A DNA stretch of 64,000 nt from DAOUKH01 sp964291475. Its GTDB lineage: Bacteria; Chloroflexota; Dehalococcoidia; SHYB01. A program made the position numbers and the translations under genes. The stretch is from positions 496,001 to 560,000 of the forward strand of contig OZ220083.1 of NCBI GenBank assembly GCA_964291475.2, read 5' to 3'. The notes beneath the pieces are model-generated. The model ran no database searches. It worked only from the letters and a program-made list of their open reading frames with translations, and had not been told where the DNA came from. This document shows positions 44,559 through 52,690 of the stretch, one piece after another. Position 1 is the first letter of the stretch. Each line of letters opens with the position of its first letter.

Positions 44559-45737
44559 ATGCCGCTCCCCTTCTCCACCGAGGCGCGGCTGGCCCGCTGC
44601 CACTCCATCGCCGACCTGCGCCGCCTCGCCATGCGCCGCCTGCCCCGCGCCGTCTTCGACTACGCCGACGGCGCCGCCGAGGACGAGGTCACGGCACGGC
44701 GCAACGAGGCGGCGTTCCAGGAGTATGAGCTGCTGCCCCGGGTGCTCAGGGACGTGTCGTCGGTCGACCTCTCCACCACCGTCTTGGGGACGCCGGTCTC
44801 GATGCCGGTCATGCTCGCGCCGACGGGCATGACGCGCCTCTTCCACCATGAAGGCGAGGCCGCCGCGGCGCGGGCCGCCCACCGTGCGGGCTTGATCTAC
44901 TCGCTCTCCTCGTTGAGCACGCTGTCCATCGAGGAGCTAGCCGCCGCGTCGGACGGCCCGAGCTGGTTCCAGATCTACGTCTGGAAGGACCGGGAGCTCG
45001 TCCGCGAGTTCTTCAGCCGCTGCCGCGACGCGCGCTACGACGCGCTCATGCTCACCGCCGACATGCCCGTCTTCGGTCAGCGGGAGCGCGACCTGCGGAA
45101 CGGCATGACCATCCCGCCGTCGCTGACCCTGGGGGCGGCCTTCGACGCCGCCCTGCACCCCTCGTGGTGGTGGAACTTTCTGACCGCGCGCCGCATCGGC
45201 TTCGCCAACGTCGCCGGCCAGGGTGAGGCGGGCCGCGGCGACCTCACCGCCCTGTGGACGTACATCAACACCCAGTTCGACCCCTCAGTGACGTGGGACG
45301 ACCTCGAGTGGATGATCGGCGAGTGGAACGGCCCCTTCGCGGTGAAGGGGATACTCGACCCGGAGGACGCGGCGCGGGCGGCGTCGCTCGGCGCGCAGGG
45401 AATCGTCGTCTCGAACCACGGCGGGCGCCAGCTCGACCACGCCCCCGCGGCCCTCGACGCGCTGCCCGCGGTCGTCGAGTCGGTGGCGGGCCGGGCCGAG
45501 GTCATCCTCGACGGCGGCGTCCGGCGCGGCGCGGACGTGGCCAAGGCCCTGGCCCTCGGCGCCCGCGCCGTGGCCATCGGACGCGCCTACCTCTACGGCA
45601 TCGGCGCCGGTGGCGAGCAAGGCGTCGACCGCGCCCTCGACCTGCTCCGCACCGAGCTCCAACGCGCCCTGGCCCTCCTCGGCTGCCCCAGCGTCGCCGG
45701 CCTGAGCCCCGCCCACGTCCGCCGCCGACGGGCGTAG
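44559..45737 (+). CDS. FMN-dependent alpha-hydroxy-acid oxidizing protein
   Basis: 392-aa TIM-barrel flavoenzyme of the lactate/mandelate dehydrogenase and glycolate oxidase group. FMN and catalytic segments: LAPTGMTRLFHHEGEAAAARAA, WFQIYVWKDRELVRE, LTADMPVFGQRERDLR, FAVKGILDPEDAARAASLGAQGIVVSNHGGRQLD (catalytic His in SNHGGRQLD) and VILDGGVRRGADVAKALALGA. Start is 3 bp after the UGSC partner stop. Oxidises a 2-hydroxy acid; electron acceptor unknown. Confidence 0.88.
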   Translation: MPLPFSTEARLARCHSIADLRRLAMRRLPRAVFDYADGAAEDEVTARRNEAAFQEYELLPRVLRDVSSVDLSTTVLGTPVSMPVMLAPTGMTRLFHHEGEAAAARAAHRAGLIYSLSSLSTLSIEELAAASDGPSWFQIYVWKDRELVREFFSRCRDARYDALMLTADMPVFGQRERDLRNGMTIPPSLTLGAAFDAALHPSWWWNFLTARRIGFANVAGQGEAGRGDLTALWTYINTQFDPSVTWDDLEWMIGEWNGPFAVKGILDPEDAARAASLGAQGIVVSNHGGRQLDHAPAALDALPAVVESVAGRAEVILDGGVRRGADVAKALALGARAVAIGRAYLYGIGAGGEQGVDRALDLLRTELQRALALLGCPSVAGLSPAHVRRRRA

Positions 45738-45799
45738 TCACCGGTTGAGCCGGTGCCGGAAGTAGTCTAACATGGACTAGTATTCTGCCGAGGTATGTT

Positions 45800-46075
45800 G
45801 TGCTGAACCCCAAACGAAGCCGCGTCTGGACCGTGGCCGAGGCCAAGGCCCGGCTATCTGAGATCCTGCGCCTCGCCGAAAAGGAGGGGCCGCAGTGTAT
45901 CGGCGCGCGGCGTCCGTTCATCGTCGTACCCGCCGACACGTGGTACGAGAAGACCGGGCCCCGGAAGCCGCTGGGGCGGTGGCTGGTCGACAACGTGCCG
46001 CGAGGAGTGGACCTTGAGGCGCCGGACCGCGGTTCGAATCGGCCGATTCCATTTGTCGACGAAGAAGACGCGTGA
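45800..46075 (+). CDS. Phd/YefM-like antitoxin
   Basis: 91 aa from GTG 45800. The N-terminal half VWTVAEAKARLSEILRLAEKEGPQCIGARRPFIVV is the Phd/YefM fold that binds DNA and the toxin. The C-terminus is acidic (PFVDEEDA). It overlaps the toxin gene by the sequence GTGA, the usual order and coupling of the module. Autorepression is expected. Confidence 0.8.
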   Translation: MLNPKRSRVWTVAEAKARLSEILRLAEKEGPQCIGARRPFIVVPADTWYEKTGPRKPLGRWLVDNVPRGVDLEAPDRGSNRPIPFVDEEDA

Positions 46076-46491
46076 CCGGCTACCTGCTGGATACCAACGT
46101 CGTCTCCGAGCTGACGAGGGATGCGCCAGACCCCCATGTGGTCAGGTTTCTCGAAGAACAGGCCGACGTATGGCTGTCGTTCATGCTCATCCATGAGGTG
46201 GAGTACGGCCTCCGGTTGCTTCCGCAAGGGAGGCGCCGCGCTCGGCTCTCTGCGATGCAATCGCAAGTCATGTCGGCGTATGGGAATCGCGTCTTGCCGC
46301 TGGATACGTCGGCGGCGGAATGGGTCGCCAGGTTCCGCGCGGCCGCTCGCCGCGCCGGGCGCACCATCGACTTGGGCGACGCCCTCGTCGCCGGCATAGC
46401 GAGGGCGCACGACCTCGCCGTCGCCACCCGCAACACTGGTGATTTCGAGGCGCTCGACGTCGAGGTCATCAACCCATGGAACTACCCCTAG
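46072..46491 (+). CDS. PIN-domain toxin (FitB/VapC-like)
   Basis: 139 aa from GTG 46072. PIN acids: Asp in YLLDTNVVSEL, Glu in LIHEVEYGL, Asp in TIDLGDALVAG and Asp in RNTGDFEAL, with the typical LLDTNVVSEL start and VINPW end. Likely a site-specific RNase held by the Phd-like protein in front. Confidence 0.87.
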   Translation: MTGYLLDTNVVSELTRDAPDPHVVRFLEEQADVWLSFMLIHEVEYGLRLLPQGRRRARLSAMQSQVMSAYGNRVLPLDTSAAEWVARFRAAARRAGRTIDLGDALVAGIARAHDLAVATRNTGDFEALDVEVINPWNYP

Positions 46492-46565
46492 CCGCGTTCG
46501 GCCCCAACGCTACCGGGCGAGACCTCAGTTGCCACCGAGGGGCTAGGAGTTAGGGCGCAACAGCG

Positions 46566-46821
46566 ATGACATCTCGCAGCGACGAGTTACGCCACAGGAT
46601 TCTCAGCGGTCGGTCAGACGCAAATATTCGCTTCGACGACCTGCGGCTATTCCTGCTACGCTTAGGATTCGTTGAGCGGACGGGGCGGTCATCATATGTT
46701 CAGGAAAGCCGGCGTCCGAGAACGGATAAACTTGCAGCGCGACGGCAGCCACGCCAAACCCTACCAGGTCCGACAGGTCCGTCATGTCATCCTGAGACAC
46801 CGGCTTGAAGAGGGATCATGA
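46566..46821 (+). CDS. hicA: HicA-like mRNA interferase toxin, one-base frameshift
   Basis: First frame MTSRSDELRHRILSGRSDANIRFDDLRLFLLRLGFVERT; second frame GGHHMFRKAGVRERINLQRDGSHAKPYQVRQVRHVILRHRLEEGS. One extra base near 46682 separates them. The catalytic His lies in HHMF, right after the break, in the proper dsRBD-like fold. Joined length is 84 aa, usual for HicA. The stop overlaps the hicB ATG (ATGA). Sequencing error is likely. Confidence 0.8.
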
Positions 46822-47033
46822 TGCACAAGTACGAGATCATCATCTATTGGAGCAACGAAGACGGCGCCTTCGTGGCCGAAGTGCCCGAGCTTCCGGGTTG
46901 CGCCGCCCACGGCGACACGCAGGAGGCGGCCTTGGAGCGCATCAACGAGGCCATGGACTTGTGGCTTGAGACGGCCCAGGAGTTCGGCGACCCGATTCCG
47001 GAGCCGAAGGGCGAACGCCTGATGCAGGCGTGA
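46818..47033 (+). CDS. hicB: HicB-like antitoxin
   Basis: 71 aa. MMHKYEIIIYWSNEDGAFVAEVPELPGCAAHGDTQEEA-like start is the HicB partial RNase H fold: E-LPGC-A-GD. The C-terminal DNA-binding part is short or absent. It overlaps hicA, the usual toxin-first order. Confidence 0.85.
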   Translation: MMHKYEIIIYWSNEDGAFVAEVPELPGCAAHGDTQEAALERINEAMDLWLETAQEFGDPIPEPKGERLMQA

Positions 47034-47060
47034 GCCTCCGTATCGCAACTTAAGGGCCTC

Positions 47061-47657
47061 ATGCCTCAGACCTTGAACCGTGACATCACCGTCGTCGACC
47101 CCTCGGGGCACGTCTGGCGCGAGCCGACCTCCCTGGCGAGACGCGTCGAGTCCCTCCGGGGGAAGACCGTCGGCCTGCTCGACGACGGCGTCCAAGACAG
47201 CCACATCGTCCTCGAACGCATCGGCGAGCTCCTCCAGGAACATAACGGCGTCGACCAAGTCATCCTCAAACGCAAGCCCAACCTCTCGGCTCGGGTCCCG
47301 CAAGACATGTACGAGGAGCTGAAGGCGCAGGTCGACTTCATGGTCATCGGCGTCGGGGCCTGAGGCTCCTGCACGTCGTGCTGTATGCACGACGGGATCA
47401 CCTTCGAGGCGGACGGCGTCCCCGCCGCCGTCGTCATCCTCGACGTCTTCCGCCAGTTGGCGTTCATGAAGCGCCGCCACCTGCGCTGCGAGGAGTTCGA
47501 GCCCGTCATCCTCCCCGGCTACCTCGGGGACGCCGAGGTCAACCGGGCCCAGGGCGAAGCGGCCTATCCCGGCGTGGTCCGATGGCTGATGGAGGGGACG
47601 CCGGCCCCGCAATCAGCCGAGCCTCCGACGGCCGCGCGCGCCGCGAACCGGCCATGA
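47061..47657 (+). CDS. UGSC-family selenoprotein, copy 2 (Sec encoded by TGA 47361-47363)
   Basis: 198 aa with Sec101 in VIGVGA-U-GSCTSCCMHD. The N-terminal SLRGKTVGLLDDGVQDSHIVLERIGELLQEHNG is homologous to copy 1. After the TGA the frame continues with GITFEADGVPAAVVILDVFRQLAF to the TGA at 47655. An additional Cys in CTSCC distinguishes it from copy 1. A 7-bp stem hairpin with the same loop as copy 1 starts at the same distance behind the TGA. The stop overlaps the partner ATG as ATGA. Confidence 0.88.
47375..47393 (+). promoter_or_regulatory. Putative bacterial SECIS hairpin, copy 2
   Basis: GTCGTGC-TGTAT-GCACGAC: 7-bp perfect stem, loop identical to copy 1 and at the same 19-base distance from the TGA. 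The pair next to the loop is C-G here and G-C in copy 1, a compensatory change. Confidence 0.8.
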
Positions 47658-48737
47658 CCCAGTCCGGCGTAGCGGCGTCCACCTTCACCGCGTCCGATAG
47701 CTGGGACTCCTGCATCGAGACCATCGAGGAGTTCTACCGCAAGGGCTGGACCGACGGCCTCCCCGTGGTTCCCCCGACGCCGGACCTCATCGCGCGCATG
47801 GTCGAAGCCTGCGGCCGAGACCCCCAGGATGTCCTCGGACCCGTGCCGCCGCGCATGGGCGTGGCCACCGTCGAGACCGTCGCCGCCAACGCCGTCATGG
47901 CGGGCTGCCGTCCCGACTACTTCCCGGTGGTGCTGGCTGCCGTCGAGGCCGCCCTCGACGAGCGCTTCAACCTCAACGGACTCCAGGCCACGACGCACCC
48001 CGCGGGCCCGCTGGTGATCGTCAGCGGCCCGGTCGTCGACGACCTCGACATCAACTACGGCACCAGCGCCTTCGGGCCCGGCTTCCGCGCCAACGCCACG
48101 ATCGGGCGCGCCCTGCGGCTGGTGATGATGGTGCTCGGCGGCGGCTACCCGGAGACGGGCGACAAGTCCGTCCTCGGCTCGCCCGGCAAGTACGTCTACT
48201 GCATCGGCGAGTCGCCCGACGCCCCTTGGGGGCCGCTTCACGCCGACTTCGGCGTGGAGAGCGCCAGCGGCGTCACCGTCATCGGCTGCGACAGCCCCGT
48301 CCAGTACGGCGGGTCGCGCAACCCCGACGCGTCCCTGCTCGACATGATCGAGCAGGTGCGGGTCTGCTGGCACACGGTCCGGCGCGGCGGGCAGGTCTTC
48401 TTCGTGCTCAACCCCCTCGTCGCCCAGCCGCTCTACGACGCCGGCTGGTCGAAGCAGTCCATCGGGCGAGCATGTCCACGAGCGGGCCCGCGTATCGCTG
48501 AAGGCCATGCTCGACCGCGGCCGCATCCAGTGGGACGCCGGCGCGCCCGAGGACGTCTGGCCCGCAACCCCCGAAGACCTCGACGAGGGCGCAATGCTCG
48601 CCGTGCTGCGCAAGCCTGACGACCTGCTCATCACCGTGGCCGGAGGACTCCAGGCCGGCTTCTGCGCCTGCATCCAGTCCTGGGGCTACATGGGCGGCTG
48701 GGCCACCGCCCGCCCGGTCGGGGCAAGCGGCTCCTAG
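47654..48737 (+). CDS. UGSC-partner family protein, copy 2 (one-base frameshift)
   Basis: Homologue of the gene at 43513: GWTDGLPVVPPTPDLIARMVEACGRDP, AVMAGCRPDYFPVVLAAVEA, FGPGFRANATIGRALRLVMMVLGGG, KYVYCIGESPDAPWGPLH and AGWSKQSIG. One extra base near 48467 shifts the frame. In the other frame the protein continues EHVHERARVSLKAMLDRGRIQWDAGAPEDVW to WGYMGGWATARPVGASGS, giving about 360 aa. The start overlaps the selenoprotein stop (ATGA), so translation is coupled. Its stop overlaps the convergent cupin gene by 4 bp. Confidence 0.75.
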
Positions 48738-49240
48738 CCGTCCTTCTCCAAGTCCCCCGCCTCATTGCGAGTGACGCCCGTCGCCGCGGCTGAGGCCAGG
48801 ACCTCCGGCGCCCACGTGACCTTCCCTGGGTCGGCCCCGCCGATGATCGTCAGCAGGAAGGCCTCATCATCCCCGACGTTGCGGAAGCCCCGCATAACGC
48901 CCGCCGGCACGGAGAAGGTGTCGAGCGGGCCCAGGGTCACGCTCTCGCCGCCGTCGTCACCGTAGTAGACCTCCCACCGCCCCGAGAAGGGGATGAAAAT
49001 CTCCACGGTCAAGTGGCTGTGCAACGCCGCGCCGTGGCCCGGCTTGGCCCTGATCCCGCCGACGTTGAAGTCGTGCGGCGCGGTGATCGCGGGCCGGTCG
49101 GCGGGGTCTTCCGTGACGCCCTTGCCGATGATCCGGAAGTTCTCCCGCTCGTGCCCGGGGAGCTTGCTATCGACGAACGCCTGCCGGTTGGCGCGCAGCT
49201 CGTCGAACCGGGCCACGCGGCCGCTCATGTCGTAGGCCAT
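48734..49240 (-). CDS. Cupin-domain protein
   Basis: 168 aa with a single cupin barrel: GGIRAKPGHGAALHSHLTVEIFIPFSGRWEVYYGDDG, and GPLDTFSVPAGVMRGFRNVGDDEAFLLTIIGG. The first motif supplies HxH and Glu, so a metal site is plausible. Probably a dioxygenase or isomerase of small acids; substrate unknown. Convergent to the UGSC partner. ATG has GGAGGC upstream. Confidence 0.83.
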   Translation of the reverse strand: MAYDMSGRVARFDELRANRQAFVDSKLPGHERENFRIIGKGVTEDPADRPAITAPHDFNVGGIRAKPGHGAALHSHLTVEIFIPFSGRWEVYYGDDGGESVTLGPLDTFSVPAGVMRGFRNVGDDEAFLLTIIGGADPGKVTWAPEVLASAAATGVTRNEAGDLEKDG

Positions 49241-49299
49241 GGTTGCCTCCTTCTGTCCCTCACTTCGCCCTACGTTCTCTGGAGACCGGGAATCATGCG

Positions 49300-50028
49300 C
49301 TACCGGAGGCGCCCACCCGAGACTTCAACAGCGACCCCGAAGTGGTCGGTAAGGCGCCTTCCTTCGTGGAGGTTGCTGACTATCTCTAAGGTCTCGACAG
49401 TGAGATCGTCGCTGAGCGCGACGTGGTCGATGGTTCTACGGCCTTCGAACTCAAGCTCCGACGTAACGATGCTGACGTTCGGCGGAAAGGCATTCTGAAG
49501 GGCCCGTTGCAGGGAAGCAGGTGCGCGGCTCCGCGGCCCGATGGTCTGATTGAAGTCTCCCATGACTATCAAGCGCTTTACCGGCCCCCGGCCTAGATGT
49601 TCAGTGAGACCGGCCAGATACTCTTCGTGGTCTTCCCACCGTTTCTTGCGTTCCGAGTTGCGCTTCGGCTCAGTTCGTGATCCGGGCCAGGGAATACAGA
49701 TGCCGATGACCAGTATCTCCCCCAAGGAAGTCCGTGTGACTCCGGACACGAACCGCCCCGGCGGCATCGAATCGACCCCCAAGTCGTCGACGTTCGTCCA
49801 AGGCTCTCTCGACCAGAGCGCCACCTTCCGCCGATGCCCATTGGTCCCGTAGCCGGCGTCGGCCTGCGAGCAGATCGTGTGGCCATGTTGTCCCATCAGC
49901 CCGGCATGCGTTTCCGTAATGCAGGCGACCTCAGGCGCATGCCGGTCTATCCGGCTGAGGATCTCCGTTGTCCGCCGCGCTCTCGGTGTAGCCCACTCAA
50001 CGTTCCATGTCAGCGCCTTCAGTGACAC
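49300..50028 (-). CDS. Endonuclease/exonuclease/phosphatase-family protein
   Basis: 242 aa from GTG 50028, chosen because AAGGAG precedes it by 7 bases. Fold motifs: LTWNVEW, CITETHAG (metal Glu), IVMGDFNQTIGP (Asp-Asn), TIDHVALSDDL and LTDHFGVAVEV (His). Hydrolyses phosphodiesters or phosphomonoesters; substrate not evident. It is not clearly in operon with its neighbours. Confidence 0.82.
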   Translation of the reverse strand: MSLKALTWNVEWATPRARRTTEILSRIDRHAPEVACITETHAGLMGQHGHTICSQADAGYGTNGHRRKVALWSREPWTNVDDLGVDSMPPGRFVSGVTRTSLGEILVIGICIPWPGSRTEPKRNSERKKRWEDHEEYLAGLTEHLGRGPVKRLIVMGDFNQTIGPRSRAPASLQRALQNAFPPNVSIVTSELEFEGRRTIDHVALSDDLTVETLEIVSNLHEGRRLTDHFGVAVEVSGGRLR

Positions 50029-50124
50029 GCCATACTCCTTCTGACCGGGCGCGTCGCGCCTCGCCCGTCCCTCCGTCTCCACCGGAACCCTTGCGCAACC
50101 CACCATGCAGGCAGGGAATCTTGC

Positions 50125-51045
50125 CTAGTGCCCCAGTGCCGCGAGGTAGGTCGCCCGCCCCTTCCGAGGGTCGTCGTGGGAGGGCTGCCAGCCCTCGTAG
50201 AGCCGCGTGCCGTCCAGCGTGTAGACCGGGCGGTCGAGTTCGGCCAGAAGCGGGAGACTGTACACGACGCGGCTGGTCAGGACGCGGGGGTCGCCGGAGC
50301 ACAGGGCCAGCGCCGCTTCGGCGAAGGTCTCCAGCGGCTCCCGGCCGGCGCCCGTCGGTACGCTGCTCACCACGCCCCGGGAGAGGGGTGTCTCGATGAA
50401 GCTGGTCGGCGCCAGGGTGTTGACGGCGATGTTGTCCTCGAACAGCTCCATCGCCGCGCCGGTGGAGAGGCGGTCCAGGAAAGCCTTGGAGCTTCCATAG
50501 AGGCAGCCGCCTCCCAGGCGGTTCATGGGCGTGGCGCCGCCGGGCTTGGGGCGCGGCTCGGCCTGCGACGACGAGATCGACAACACCCACCCGGCGCCCC
50601 GGCTCCGCATGCCGGGAATCACCGCCTTCGCCAGGTCCCAAGCAGCCCAGAGGTTGACCGCGACGCCGCGGAGGAAGAAGTCGCGGGACATTTCCGCGAA
50701 CGGGAGGAAACCCTCGTTGTCGAACTCCCGCGGCGCCGCCGCGTTGTTCACCAGGATGTCGGGGGGAGCGCCGAAGACCTCTTCGGCCTGCCGCACGATG
50801 CTGCCTTTGTCGAAATCGAGGTCCTCGAAGTCCAGGTGCGCGGCGATGGCGGTGCCGCCGGCCTGCCGGACCAATTGAAGGGTCTCGTCGAGCGAGCCCG
50901 CCATTTCCCTGTTGCGGCGCCGCTCGTCCCGTCCCACGGCAACGACCTTGGCCCCCTCCGCCGCGAAGCGCACGGCGATAGCCTGCCCGATCCCGCGGCT
51001 CGCCCCCGTGACGATGGCAACGTGCCCCTCAAGACTGTTACCCAT
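50125..51045 (-). CDS. Short-chain dehydrogenase/reductase
   Basis: 306 aa. Cofactor loop TGASRGIGQAIA, then DILVNNAAAPREF, SISSSQAEPR with the catalytic Ser and YGSSKAFLDRLS with Tyr and Lys. The C-terminal part is longer than in typical 250-aa SDRs. GRDERRR after the second strand suggests NADP preference. The ATG has GGAGGGGG upstream. It follows the MFS transporter on the same strand by 23 bp. Confidence 0.9.
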   Translation of the reverse strand: MGNSLEGHVAIVTGASRGIGQAIAVRFAAEGAKVVAVGRDERRRNREMAGSLDETLQLVRQAGGTAIAAHLDFEDLDFDKGSIVRQAEEVFGAPPDILVNNAAAPREFDNEGFLPFAEMSRDFFLRGVAVNLWAAWDLAKAVIPGMRSRGAGWVLSISSSQAEPRPKPGGATPMNRLGGGCLYGSSKAFLDRLSTGAAMELFEDNIAVNTLAPTSFIETPLSRGVVSSVPTGAGREPLETFAEAALALCSGDPRVLTSRVVYSLPLLAELDRPVYTLDGTRLYEGWQPSHDDPRKGRATYLAALGH

Positions 51046-51068
51046 GCCCCCTCCGTTGTCAGCCTAGA

Positions 51069-52601
51069 CTACGCCGCCTCTCTCGCCGCCGCACCCTCAA
51101 GGGCGCGCCGCCGGGGCATGCCGGTCACGATCAAGAGCCCCGCCGCGATGATAAGACCGGCGGCGACGAGGTAGGCGTTGCTCAGGCCCGCCACAAAGCC
51201 GTCGACGAGGCGAGGGTCGGGAAGGGCGCCCTCCTCCCGGAACACGCCGATGTCCGGGTCGACGCCCATGGTCGTGATCCCCAGGGTGATCACGACGGTC
51301 GCCACGGCGATGCCCATGTTCAGGCCGCTCGCCCGCGACAGGTTGACGAAGCTCGTCGCCACCCCCATCCGCGCCGCGCCGACCGAGCTCACGATCCCGC
51401 TGTTGTTGGCCGGGCCCAGCATGCCATTCCCCATCCCCTGCAGGACGAGCGGAATGATGATGAATCCAAGGGATGTCTCGGCGTCCAACCGCGTGAAGAT
51501 CAGGTAGGCCGCCAACATGCAGCAGGCGCCCGCGGCCGCCGGCCACCGCGACCCCACCCGGTCGGCGATGCGCCCGCCGATGGGGCCGAAGAGCGCCAGC
51601 ATCGTCATCTGCGGCGCCAGGATGAGTCCGGCGGCGCGCGGAGAGTACTCCAGCACGCCCTGCAGGTAGAAGGGCAGCATGACCGGCGTGATCGCCAGCG
51701 TGGCGAAGGTGAGGAGCATCCCCATGCTCCCCATCGTGAAGGCCCGGTTGCGAAAGAGCCGCAGGTCCAGCATCGGCGCGGGATGGCGGAGCTCGACGAA
51801 CACGAGCGCGGCCACGGCGCACCCCGCCGCGGCGCCGGGGACGATGACCATAGCCGAACTCCAGCCCGTCCTCGGCCCGGAGGTCAACATCAACATCGCG
51901 CCGACAATGGTCCCGGCGGCGAGGACCATCCCCGCCCAGTCGAGTTGCCGCACGCTGGGAGCGTCTTCCGGGGTGTCGTCCGCGAGCCGCAAGTGGGCGA
52001 GGACCGTGCCGATAAGGGCTAGCACGCCGGTGAAGACGAAGACGCTGCGCCAGTCGAGGGCGTCGACGAGAAGCCCGCCGAAGACCGGCCCCGAAATCAT
52101 CCCCACCGCCACCATTCCCGTCAGGAAGCCGAGGGTGCGCCCCCGCTGGTCCGGCGGCGCGGCGTTGACGAGGGTCGCCCACCCGACGCCGGTGACCACC
52201 CCGCCGCCGATGCCCTGGATGCCCCGCGCCACGATGAGCATCTCCAGGCTTCCAGAGACGGCGCAGAGAAATGCGCCGGCGGCGAACAGGGCGAACCCAC
52301 CGACGAAGAGGCGCTTCTTCCCCAACGTGTCGCCGACCGCGCCCGCGGGGAGCAGGAACGCCCCGGTGACCAGGACGTGGACGAGGACGACCCACTGGAT
52401 CGTCGGCAGGTCGGCGTCGAAGTAGCTGGCGATCGTGGGGACGGCGTTGTTGATCAGGCCGAAGTCGGCCGCCGTGACGTAAACGGCCGCCCCGACGACG
52501 AGAAAGATCGCCCACACACTGACGCCGCGCCGCGCGCCGGGGGCCTGGTTCAAGCGTCGCCTGCCTTCTCCACGTCCGGAACAGCCTACCCGATGCGCCA
52601 C
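51069..52601 (-). CDS. MFS transporter, DHA2 (EmrB/QacA) type
   Basis: 510 aa with about 14 membrane spans. DHA2 motifs: NNAVPTIASYF near TM1, TDPLG-like AVGDTLGKKRLFVGGF (loop 2-3 motif A), LIVARGIQGIGGGVVTGVGWATLV (motif B-C) and GGRIADRVGSRW. Exports drugs or small molecules by proton antiport. The start is GTG 52601; an internal start near VSVWAIFL cannot be excluded. Co-directional with the SDR. Confidence 0.9.
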   Translation of the reverse strand: MAHRVGCSGRGEGRRRLNQAPGARRGVSVWAIFLVVGAAVYVTAADFGLINNAVPTIASYFDADLPTIQWVVLVHVLVTGAFLLPAGAVGDTLGKKRLFVGGFALFAAGAFLCAVSGSLEMLIVARGIQGIGGGVVTGVGWATLVNAAPPDQRGRTLGFLTGMVAVGMISGPVFGGLLVDALDWRSVFVFTGVLALIGTVLAHLRLADDTPEDAPSVRQLDWAGMVLAAGTIVGAMLMLTSGPRTGWSSAMVIVPGAAAGCAVAALVFVELRHPAPMLDLRLFRNRAFTMGSMGMLLTFATLAITPVMLPFYLQGVLEYSPRAAGLILAPQMTMLALFGPIGGRIADRVGSRWPAAAGACCMLAAYLIFTRLDAETSLGFIIIPLVLQGMGNGMLGPANNSGIVSSVGAARMGVATSFVNLSRASGLNMGIAVATVVITLGITTMGVDPDIGVFREEGALPDPRLVDGFVAGLSNAYLVAAGLIIAAGLLIVTGMPRRRALEGAAAREAA

Positions 52602-52690
52602 AACGGCGGCTACCGGCCCGAAAGCCCCGCGTTGCCCGCCTTCGTATTAACCTATGAACGCAACAACGCAGCGCACGCCGGAGGAATGTC

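Noticed and set aside
42929..48737. tRNA-Sec (selC) or selA, selB, selD near the selenoproteins
   Set aside because: I looked for them in the gene list and between genes and found none in the window.
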